Positions 9,022 through 15,799 of a stretch of DNA of 64,000 bases are shown here, piece after piece. The notes beneath the pieces are model-generated. The model was given only the letters and a program-made list of their open reading frames with translations. It made no database searches and was not told where the DNA came from. The stretch covers positions 2,790,001-2,854,000 of the forward strand of contig OZ252146.1 in the NCBI GenBank assembly GCA_965248735.1, written 5' to 3'. The stretch comes from Aldehydirespirator sp965248735. Its GTDB lineage: Bacteria; Actinomycetota; Acidimicrobiia; Acidimicrobiales; Aldehydirespiratoraceae. A program made the translations under genes and the position numbers. Every line of letters starts with the position of its first letter. Position 1 is the stretch's first letter.

Positions 9022-10101
9022 TCATGTCGGTTCTTGGGGGTTGTTGTTGTTGTGGTTGCGGCGATGGTAGTCGAGGCGCTGTTCGCGGGCTCGCCGTAGG
9101 CCCTCGGTGCGCGCTTGGCGGATCTGTTGGCCTCGGCCGGTGTGCTCGTCGTCGGGGGTGACGTAGCCGATGGCGGCGTGCAGGCGGGTTTGGTTGTAGT
9201 CGCGGCGGGCGCGTTGGAGCTCGGCGTGGAGCGCGGCCGGGTCGCGGATCGCTTCGAGGTGGGGGTTCTCGGTTTTGAGGTGCCCGAAGAGGCTTTCGAT
9301 CCAGGCCTGGTCTGTGGGGGTGCGGGGGCGTCCGAGGCGTTGGGCGACTGCTAGCGCGGCGAAGAGGTCCCGGGTGGCTGTCGATGTCATCTGGGGGCCG
9401 TTGTCTGAGCAGGCCAACAGGATGGGCCGGGTCGGGTCCTTTGCGAACTGCTCGACTCGTTCGGGGGTGATCAGCTCCGCGAGTCCCTCGGTGGCCAGCG
9501 CTCTGTCGAAGATGACTCGGACCTGGGTGGAGGTCTCCTCGATTGACACCAGGGTGTCGATCCAGCGGCGGCTGACGACGTCGACGATCGCGAACGCGGC
9601 CCGCTTGGCGTGCGGGAAATGCGTCACGTCCCAGCACCAGATCTTGTTGGGCTCCCACTTGAGCCAGTCGGGCCACAGCACCCGCGGCGCCGGGTCTCGT
9701 GGGGGCGGTTCGGCCAGCACGAGCCCGTGAGCTGCCAGAGTGCGCCGCAGCGTGGAGGCAGAGACCCACACGCGGCGCTCATATGAGCCTCGGTGAGCGA
9801 GCTTGCGGTGGCTGCGGCCCACGGGCCCCCACTGCTCGGTGACAGCGAGGATCTCAGTGACTTCTGCGGGTCGCAGCGCATGCAGCGCCACACCGCCGCT
9901 CGGGCGGTCCTCAACGGTGCCGGTGTCGCGCCGCCGGCGCCGCCAGCGGTGCGCCCGGTCATCAGACACGCCCAGCAGCGAGCACGCCCACCCGTGCGCC
10001 GCGCCGGCGCGCACCGCGCCGTCGACCAGCTCCAGGACCTGCTCCTTGGTCTCCGCGGGCACCCGAGCGGGCAGCGCACCGCTCAGACCCAGCCGACTTT
10101 T
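9022..10101 (-). CDS. IS3-type transposase OrfB (DDE integrase core)
   Basis: This is the catalytic subunit, probably made as an OrfAB fusion. The triad is visible: WCWDVTHFPHAK (Asp), LLACSDNGPQMTS (Asp), and PTDQAWIESLFGHLKTENPH (Glu). It ends with an Arg/Asn-rich tail. The frame is -1 relative to orfA and overlaps its 3' end. At 10098-10101 the run GGAAAAGT could permit -1 slippage joining orfA Gly-Lys to orfB Ser-Arg-Leu. If orfB starts alone, the GTG at 10062 is the first good candidate. The longer frame upstream to 10467 is orfA read out of frame. Confidence 0.85.
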   Translation of the reverse strand, partial: KSRLGLSGALPARVPAETKEQVLELVDGAVRAGAAHGWACSLLGVSDDRAHRWRRRRRDTGTVEDRPSGGVALHALRPAEVTEILAVTEQWGPVGRSHRKLAHRGSYERRVWVSASTLRRTLAAHGLVLAEPPPRDPAPRVLWPDWLKWEPNKIWCWDVTHFPHAKRAAFAIVDVVSRRWIDTLVSIEETSTQVRVIFDRALATEGLAELITPERVEQFAKDPTRPILLACSDNGPQMTSTATRDLFAALAVAQRLGRPRTPTDQAWIESLFGHLKTENPHLEAIRDPAALHAELQRARRDYNQTRLHAAIGYVTPDDEHTGRGQQIRQARTEGLRRAREQRLDYHRRNHNNNNPQEPT

Positions 10102-10412
10102 CCCCGCAGCACCGCGAGCTCGATGGCCTGGGCCTTGACCGCCTCGGTCAACTGATCGACCTCGCAGCGGGCCCGCTCCAGCTCCCAGTTGCGCTCCTTG
10201 GCCGGCCGGCCCCGCCGAGTGGCCAACGCCGCCAGCGCCGCGTCCTTCACCGCGCGGCGAATGCCTATGACCGTGGACACATCGACCTGCCACTTGCGGG
10301 CCGCGTCGGCCTGGGTCATCTCCCGCGAGGTCACCTCCAAGAAAATCTCCCACTTCGTCTCCGGCGACAGCACACGCGGCCGCCGACGAGCTCCGCTCTC
10401 GCTCACTGGCAA
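10083..10412 (-). CDS. IS3-type transposase OrfA
   Basis: This 109-aa DNA-binding subunit has a helix-turn-helix (LSPETKWEIFLEVTSREMTQADAARKWQVDVSTV), followed by a helical Glu/Leu-rich C-terminus (KERNWELERARCEVDQLTEAV) likely to be the leucine-zipper-like oligomerisation segment of IS3 OrfA proteins. It ends GKVGWV, overlapping orfB by about 18 bp, with a GGAAAAG slippery run just before the stop. orfA and orfB appear intact, so the element may still be mobile. Confidence 0.85.
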   Translation of the reverse strand: MPVSESGARRRPRVLSPETKWEIFLEVTSREMTQADAARKWQVDVSTVIGIRRAVKDAALAALATRRGRPAKERNWELERARCEVDQLTEAVKAQAIELAVLRGKVGWV

Positions 10413-10491
10413 CTCCTCTCAGATCGCCCCAAGAGCCTGCCAGAGTTGGTTCATTTCTGAGCACCATCTCCGCGTCGAACTCAGACGCACA

Positions 10492-10510
10492 CCACCCTCA
10501 CCCGCCTAAG
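10492..10510 (+). repeat. 19-bp direct repeat, right copy, flanking nested IS3-type element
   Basis: This is an exact copy of 8954-8972. Immediately to its right, CGGGGACAACGTG continues the IS481 transposase reading frame, completing TLTRLS with GDNVLGMHI and a stop. It therefore marks where the IS481 sequence resumes. Confidence 0.85.
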
Positions 10511-11396
10511 CGGGGACAACGTGTTGGGAATGCACATCTAGCGGCTCCAAGAGTTGTCTCAAGTCCTCTTGCTGTTCCTGAAGCAACTCGTCAAGCTGTG
10601 CGGACAGCGCTGTCTGCGCGGCGCCGATCTCGCGGGCCATTTCGTGAGGATCAGCAGCATCCAAACGGTTCTCGATGTCGGTGACACGCTCGATCCAGGT
10701 GGCATCCTTACTGAGGCTCGACTCCCGCAGTTTCCGGCGCAGCCCTTCAAGCTGACGGTGAGCGAGTTCGGCACGCTCTCGCCGCGAGATCTGCTCGCGA
10801 AGTCGGGCCAACACTTTCTCAGCCCCGTCAATGTCGTCTTCGAGCACATGGAGCTTGATCTCATCGATGCCGTCACCAGCGACACTGGGCTTGGCTTCAA
10901 GCTCTGCCAATGCAGCGGTGAGGCTGCGGTGACGACGAGTCTCCTCCTCGAGGGACGCGATGGATTGGCCTGTTTGTTCGCACCACGCGTCAACCACGCG
11001 GGCTAGCTTGTAGCGTCCCCGACGATCACCGCTCCGGCCAGAAGCATCGATGCGCGCGGCAACCATCGCCCTGTCCACGGGCGGCGCGGCGTTGGCCGCC
11101 AGGATCGGCCTGAGCAAGGCCTCAGCCAGCGGTCCGACCGCGTGCTTGAACCCGCTCGGTACTTCACTGATCAGTCCTGGCGTGGGCCGACGTATCCACG
11201 GTTCGACCTCGCCCTGCAAGTCGACGATCCGGTTCACTTGATCCGTCGCCTCGCGGCAGCGTTTGAGCATCTGCTTGTACCGCCGGCTCCCGACCTCGAC
11301 GCCCCTGTCGCGAAGCTCCTGCTCCAGCTTCCGCGAGTCGATTTCGGCTGGAGTGGCCTGACGATTCGATCTCAGTTGCGCGGCGGTCGCGCCCAA
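10506..11396 (-). pseudogene. McrB-like protein, N-terminal coiled-coil part (3' end cut off by IS481 insertion)
   Basis: This ORF is the 5' half of the McrB-like gene. Native coding ends at about 10537 (LLEPLD); the last residues (VHSQHVVPA) are read from the IS481 end. The N-terminal part contains LEQELRDRGVEVGSRRYKQ. The remainder is strongly helical and probably coiled-coil (EEETRRHRSLTAALAELEA; ARLREQISRRERAELAHRQ; LDELLQEQQEDLRQLLEPL). The assigned start is a TTG at 11396, just after the upstream gene's stop; the true start may be slightly upstream. Joined to 6470-7889 it gives a 759-aa coiled-coil plus AAA+ protein, reminiscent of the coiled-coil McrB relatives described in CoCoNuT-type systems. 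Confidence 0.72.
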
Positions 11397-11400
11397 CTGC

Positions 11401-11847
11401 TCACTGAACCGCGACCCATACCTCGCGCTCGCTCGGCAGCTTCACTGTGCCGTAGTGATCCAGCCTCAAGGTCTCATCGAGTCCGGCCAGCATCGAATCG
11501 AGCTGCCGCCGCTTATCGAGCCACGCTGCAGCCGGCAGCGCCACATCGAGCCTGATGACGGCGTCCATGTGACTCTTGACGGTATCGTCAAGCGATTCTG
11601 GAAGCCGATGTGCGCCGCCGTTCGCGGACGGCCGCCCCGTCGTGGCGACGTACCACCAGTCCAGGACATGAGACAGATGACGGTCATCGGCGAGACTACA
11701 CCGGCTGATGACATCGCCCGCCGTCTCCACCGCGTCGTCAGCCGACGGATCAGTCTCAATGATCGGGACCAGAAGTTCGAAGACCGCATTCGCGTCGGTC
11801 TCCGACACCGGATCGGTGCTCCTGATGATCTTGGTCAGCTTGGCCAC
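11401..11847 (-). CDS. Hypothetical first gene of the McrBC-like operon
   Basis: This 148-aa soluble protein is not recognised. It starts at a GTG (11847) with a strong GAGGAGG site upstream. It is mostly helical and acidic in its N-terminal half (DPVSETDANAVFELLVPII), with a central HLSHVLDWWYVATTG segment and a C-terminal LRLDHYGTVKLPSEREVWV. Its stop lies a few bases from the start of the coiled-coil/AAA+ gene, so it is the first cistron of the defence operon. A structural, specificity or regulatory role is possible but unsupported. No nuclease or NTPase motif is seen. Confidence 0.6.
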   Translation of the reverse strand: MAKLTKIIRSTDPVSETDANAVFELLVPIIETDPSADDAVETAGDVISRCSLADDRHLSHVLDWWYVATTGRPSANGGAHRLPESLDDTVKSHMDAVIRLDVALPAAAWLDKRRQLDSMLAGLDETLRLDHYGTVKLPSEREVWVAVQ

Positions 11848-12319
11848 TGCTGCCTCCTCAAGTCGTTGGCCACGATGCTAGACAACAACTACGACAGAGG
11901 CCGCGCTAGCGCCCGCAACCGAGCCGCGAGCCCCACCTGCGAGCGACTGAGGACTAGTCCATATAGCCGCCCTAGTCGAGGCCGAAGCGGCTCTACTTGC
12001 CGCGATGGGGATCCAAGCGTCGTAGGACGTCGCTGCCCATAAGGTCCACACGCGTTGGGCTACCTGCACTTGATGTGCGCTGAGGCCCAGTTCTCGGACT
12101 CGGGTGCTTCCTCCCAGATTCGACCCGCTGCTTCGCCTTAGGTCCGGGTCAGTTCTGCTAGTCGCGCTAGATCCTCCCGTGACCAGTGCTCGGCCGGCGC
12201 ACTACGGGCAGGCCCCGCTGGCCACGGCGAAGCATGAGCCTCACCACAGCCTGCATAGATCCGGCGAGCCTAGATCTGCCGCCGGAGACGCCCGCCCGCC
12301 AGGCGGTAGCGTTGCGGAC
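11848..12319. other. Divergent intergenic region
   Basis: This 472-bp stretch lies between the McrBC-like operon (leftward) and the nucleotidyltransferase-HEPN gene (rightward). An open frame reaches from 12104 into the downstream gene, but its first 72 codons have composition unlike a protein. It presumably holds divergent promoters. I see no RNA gene or clear palindrome. Confidence 0.5.
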
Positions 12320-13315
12320 ATGGTGTCTGCCCCGACCATCGACGACGCCTGCACAGCCGGCCGGGCCTTGACAGGTGCCGGCGCCCGAGAGGTGCTGGCG
12401 TTCGGGTCCGTCGCGAGGGGCGACGCCGACCCCCACAGCGACATCGACCTGGTGGTCATCCTCGACGATCTCGAATACCGCCGCCGCCGCGACGCCGCGG
12501 AGGCCCTCGAGAAGCTCGCCGCCGGCGCGACCGGGCAGCGCGTGGACGTGTGGCTCACCGACGCACCCGAATGGGCTGCGCAGAACCGGCGAGCCGCGTC
12601 GTTCGCCGCCGCCATCAAAGGCGACCTGGTGGTAGTCGCCGCCCGCAACGGAGATGACAGCGCCATCCGCTGGGACAAGGAGCAAGTCATGGCCACCTCC
12701 GACACCGAGGACGCGTGGCGGCGTCTCGATGAGGTCCGCACCCACCTGCAGCGCCTCATCCGCCGACACCATCCCGACCACATAGAACGCTCAGCGTCAG
12801 CCGCGGGCGAGGACGACAGCCGCTACGACCATCAGTCCGACCGGCTCGTCGAGGCGTGCACCGCCGCGGCCATGGCCATCGAGACGGCATTCAAGGCGCT
12901 CGGCACCGACGCACAGATCGACGCCAAGCTGCTGCACTACAACCACCGCGTCGGTCCCATCGTCGAGCAGCTCCCCGCGGGGGATCAGACCGCCGCCCAG
13001 CTGATCCTCAGCAGCCCGATCACCGCGCACTCCGTCAGCCAATGGCGCACCCTGGGCGACTACCAGCCCGCGCCCGGACAGCCCCACCCCTACGAGGTGG
13101 CCACCCCCGCGTATACCACCGCCATCGCCGCCGCCGCGGCAGCCTCAGCCGGCTACGCCGCCGACAAGATGGCTCGTCTCCACGGCCGCAGGAGCGTCAA
13201 CAACACCATCGACCGGCTCACCGCCGAGCTTCGCCAGCTCGCCGCCTCCATCGACATCAGCACTGGCGAGCGGCTTTCACCAGACCCTGGCGACGACCGC
13301 GCACGCGGGCTCTAG
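12320..13315 (+). CDS. Nucleotidyltransferase-HEPN fusion protein (MNT/HepT-like)
   Basis: The N-terminal domain (about 1-115 from the ATG at 12320) is a minimal nucleotidyltransferase with LAFGSVARGDADPHSDIDLVV, the GS...DxD signature. The C-terminal half (about 130-250) resembles a HEPN domain (ACTAAAMAIETAFKAL, then LLHYNHRVG). In MntA-HepT (type VII) toxin-antitoxin modules these are usually separate proteins, and the MNT enzyme AMPylates the HEPN RNase. Here they appear fused in 331 aa. A strict HEPN Rx4-6H motif is not obvious, so RNase activity is uncertain. It sits between a defence operon and the presumed island edge, where stabilising or defence genes are common. Confidence 0.7.
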   Translation: MVSAPTIDDACTAGRALTGAGAREVLAFGSVARGDADPHSDIDLVVILDDLEYRRRRDAAEALEKLAAGATGQRVDVWLTDAPEWAAQNRRAASFAAAIKGDLVVVAARNGDDSAIRWDKEQVMATSDTEDAWRRLDEVRTHLQRLIRRHHPDHIERSASAAGEDDSRYDHQSDRLVEACTAAAMAIETAFKALGTDAQIDAKLLHYNHRVGPIVEQLPAGDQTAAQLILSSPITAHSVSQWRTLGDYQPAPGQPHPYEVATPAYTTAIAAAAAASAGYAADKMARLHGRRSVNNTIDRLTAELRQLAASIDISTGERLSPDPGDDRARGL

Positions 13316-13391
13316 GTACTATCCGCACCCGCGCGGCCGTCAATGTTCGGGGTCACGGAGCGAGCGCCCCATCAGAGGACGGCGACGGCGC

Positions 13392-13523
13392 ATGCAAGAC
13401 TGGTTCGAGGAGTCCGAGGCGGTCGGCAGGCGGATCGTCGAGTCCGACGATCGTGTGGCGTCAACGGAGAGGATCACTAAGGCGGCATCCCCGGACTGGG
13501 CCGTGACGCTGCACGACGGCTGA
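13392..13523 (+). CDS. Small hypothetical ORF (43 aa)
   Basis: The ORF reads MQDWFEESEAVGRRIVESDD and continues to ...DWAVTLHDG. The composition is balanced and protein-like, with Glu/Asp clusters and Trp. No strong ribosome-binding site is seen and no family is recognised. It could be the N-terminal fragment of a larger lost gene. Low confidence. Confidence 0.3.
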   Translation: MQDWFEESEAVGRRIVESDDRVASTERITKAASPDWAVTLHDG

Positions 13524-13833
13524 CAGGTGACAGCGGAGGTCACTTGCATGACCGAGCCGGGCATGAACCTTCAGCAAGAACAGTTGGCCACCGGCAGGCA
13601 GCATTCTCCTGGGGGTCGCTGGTTTCTCGACGTGCGCCGCCATAGCAACGACCCGCCATGCAGCGCCTTCTTGACGGGTTCGTCGTCATCGGGGGATGAC
13701 GACGTGCGCGAGGCATGCCTCGGCCAACTCCCGGGAGACGCCGGACTCTTCGGAGTGGGACAGACCGTGGGACACACTGCGAGAGGATCGTCCCAGAAAT
13801 AGCCTCTGACCTGCCATTATGGCGGGAACCGCT
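13524..13833. other. Intergenic DNA next to the tRNA-Asn 3' end
   Basis: These 310 bp have overlapping short ORFs but nothing protein-like. This is where the attachment-site junction of an integrated island would be expected. I could not find a second copy of the tRNA 3' end elsewhere in the window. Confidence 0.45.
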
Positions 13834-13909
13834 GGCTCCGGGGGTGGGACTCGAACCCACAACCTAGCGGTTAACAGCCGCTTGCTCTGCCAGTTGAGCT
13901 ACCCCGGAT
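13834..13909 (-). tRNA. tRNA-Asn (anticodon GTT)
   Basis: On the minus strand the sequence forms a cloverleaf. The acceptor TCCGGGG pairs with CCCCGGA, the discriminator is G, and CCA is encoded. The D arm starts GTAGCTCAACTGG, the anticodon loop reads CTGTTAACC with GTT, and the T arm carries GGTTCGAGTCC. Its 5' end overlaps the last 11 bp of dnaG. Its 3' end faces the mobile-element-rich region, the usual polarity for island integration at a tRNA. Confidence 0.95.
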
Positions 13910-15722
13910 CGGCCCGCGAGGCTACCAGCGGCCAGGACGCGGCCCCCTCCGAGCGGAGCCCGTGCTCGATCAGCCAAGGCAGCAGATCGGCCAGTGCCTC
14001 GGTACGCGTTGTCCGCTCCTCCAGGAGCTCCGACTGCGACTTGAGCCAGGCCACGCTCAGGCTGCACTGCTCCCGCAGTTCGGGATCACTGGCGGAGGCC
14101 GCGGTGCGGCGCAGGTCGTTCATGGCCCGGTTGGCGCTGAGCCGTCCGACACGGGCGAGCACATCGTCGACGGCCGCGTTTCCAGCGTCCACCGCCAGCC
14201 GGTGCAACAGCTGGGCCGCCAGCGGCGCCACCCGATCCGACGCGGCGGCCACCGTCTGTTCGTCGGATAGAGCCTTGAATGCCTCCCGGTGCAACGGGTC
14301 GGCGAACAGTGTCGCGTGCAGACGGCTCGCCACCTCCTCGGGGCGGTGGATGGCCAGCTGCAGCGCCTCGTCTTCGGGAGTCAGGCGGTCGTTGGCCGAT
14401 GCCCGTGGAGGAGCGCCGTCGCCGGCATGGGGGGCCGCGCTGGGACCGCCGGCCGCGAAGCGGCGCAGGTGGTCGGGATCCACATGGCACCGGTCCGCGA
14501 TCTGCACCACGTGTGGGTCGCGCACCATCGGGTCGGGGTGCTCGTTGACCACCGCGACAGCACTCTCGGCGCTTCGAGCGCGGCTCTCGATGGTGGACAG
14601 GTCGGCACCGGCCAGCGCCCTGTCGACGCGGAACTGCAGAAGGGGCACCGCTTCAGCTACGGCGCGGTTCAACCGTTCGGGGTCGGAGCGAGCCAGGTCT
14701 CCGGGGTCCTTGCCTTCGGGCAGGTCCGCCACCAGCACCTCCAGCTCGAACTCGCGCTCCCAGGCGTACACTCGCCCGGCTGCAGCTGCGCCGGCTGCGT
14801 CGGCGTCGAAGGCCAGCACGAGCCGGTTGGCCGAGAAGCGCTTCAGCAGCCGCACATGGTCGGATGTGAGCGCGGTTCCGCAGGTAGCAACCGCAAGCTC
14901 AATTCCGGCCTCGGCGCAGCCGATCACATCCGTGTAGCCCTCGCACACGACCGCCTGGCCCGCCTTGACGACCTGTTTGCGGTGCTCGTACAGCCCGTAC
15001 AGCACCCTGCTCTTGTCGTAGGTCTTCGCCTCGGCTGCCGTGTTAATGTACTTGGGGCCGTCGGTGCCGGGCAGCACCCGGCCGCCGAAGCCGACGGTGT
15101 TGCCTCGCTCGTCGGCAATCGGGAACAGGACGCGGGCCCGGAAGAAGTCCTGCTGGCGCCCGCCGCGGTTCACGAAGCCGAGCCCCGAGTCCCGCAGGTC
15201 GTCGTCGGAGAGGCCGAGGTGGCGGGCCAGGAGGTCCCACCCGTCGGGCGCCCATCCCAGTTTCCAGCGTCGCACGAGGTCGCCGTCGTAGCCGCGGGAC
15301 CGGAGGTAGTTCCGGGCCGGGCCGGCGTCGCGACCGTCGAGAAGGCGCTGGTGGTAGAAGTCCCCGGCCTTCGCCACCGCCTCCAGCAGCAGCTTGCGCC
15401 TGCTGCGGGCCGCGCCCTCGTCTCGGGTGGTGTAGCGCAACTGGATCCCGGCCCGGCCGGCCAGCATCTCGACCGCGCCCGCGAAGTCGAGGCCCTCGAT
15501 CTCCTGGACGAATGTGATCACATCGCCGCTGCGCTGGCACCCGAAGCAGTAGTACACGCCCTTGTCGGGCGCAACCGACAGCGACGGCGTGCGCTCGCCG
15601 TGCAGCGGGCAGCGGGCCATCCACTGCCGCCCGGATCTCTTGATCTCGGTGTGCTCGGCGATTATCGCGACCATGTCGGTGGCGGCCCGAACCTTGGCTA
15701 TGTCGTCGGCGACGATCCCCAT
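13899..15722 (-). CDS. dnaG: DNA primase DnaG
   Basis: DnaG makes the RNA primers for chromosome replication and works with DnaB helicase. From the ATG at 15722 the product is 607 aa. The N-terminal CHC2 zinc finger is complete (Cys38, His41, Cys59, Cys62 in CPLHGERTPS and YYCFGCQ). The catalytic core follows (GFGGRVLPG), and a TOPRIM domain contains VVCEGYTDVIG and LVLAFDADAAG. The C-terminal helicase-binding region is divergent, as usual. The stop codon lies inside the tRNA-Asn gene. It is the last gene of the uppS-recO-glyS-dnaG run. Confidence 0.97.
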   Translation of the reverse strand: MGIVADDIAKVRAATDMVAIIAEHTEIKRSGRQWMARCPLHGERTPSLSVAPDKGVYYCFGCQRSGDVITFVQEIEGLDFAGAVEMLAGRAGIQLRYTTRDEGAARSRRKLLLEAVAKAGDFYHQRLLDGRDAGPARNYLRSRGYDGDLVRRWKLGWAPDGWDLLARHLGLSDDDLRDSGLGFVNRGGRQQDFFRARVLFPIADERGNTVGFGGRVLPGTDGPKYINTAAEAKTYDKSRVLYGLYEHRKQVVKAGQAVVCEGYTDVIGCAEAGIELAVATCGTALTSDHVRLLKRFSANRLVLAFDADAAGAAAAGRVYAWEREFELEVLVADLPEGKDPGDLARSDPERLNRAVAEAVPLLQFRVDRALAGADLSTIESRARSAESAVAVVNEHPDPMVRDPHVVQIADRCHVDPDHLRRFAAGGPSAAPHAGDGAPPRASANDRLTPEDEALQLAIHRPEEVASRLHATLFADPLHREAFKALSDEQTVAAASDRVAPLAAQLLHRLAVDAGNAAVDDVLARVGRLSANRAMNDLRRTAASASDPELREQCSLSVAWLKSQSELLEERTTRTEALADLLPWLIEHGLRSEGAASWPLVASRADPG

Positions 15723-15799
15723 CGCGGCCGAACATACCAGTCCTGCGAGACGCCCATTCCGCGGACTTTCGATGCCGCCTCGCAGAGGCCGCACGCAGT

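Larger units (their letters stand above)
8973..10491 (-). mobile_element. IS3-type insertion sequence nested in the IS481-type element
   Basis: This element of about 1.52 kb has orfA and orfB on the minus strand. Its ends form imperfect inverted repeats of about 45 bp. The outer parts share GTCTGAG and CGCGGAG, and the inner parts share GAAATGAACCAACTC (9008-9022 and 10443-10457). Both ends begin TG. It is bracketed by a 19-bp direct repeat of host sequence. The element looks structurally complete. Confidence 0.82.
7896..10536 (+). mobile_element. IS481-type insertion sequence, interrupted by a nested IS3-type element
   Basis: The left terminal repeat (from 7896, TGTGACAACCC) and the right one (ending at 10536, reverse complement TGTGCATTCCC) match over most of 28 bp and share ACGTTGTCCC. 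The flanks carry TCTAGC on both sides (7890-7895 and 10537-10542), a 6-bp target duplication within the IS481 range. The transposase begins at 8014. Its last residues are found again at 10511, beyond the nested element. The element splits the McrB-like gene. Confidence 0.88.

Noticed and set aside
12104..12319. N-terminal extension of the nucleotidyltransferase-HEPN ORF
   Set aside because: Low-complexity, non-protein-like codons; the conserved domain begins just after the ATG at 12320.
13540..13860. Minus-strand ORF overlapping the tRNA-Asn 3' end
   Set aside because: Runs through the tRNA gene, no ribosome-binding site, no protein-like composition.
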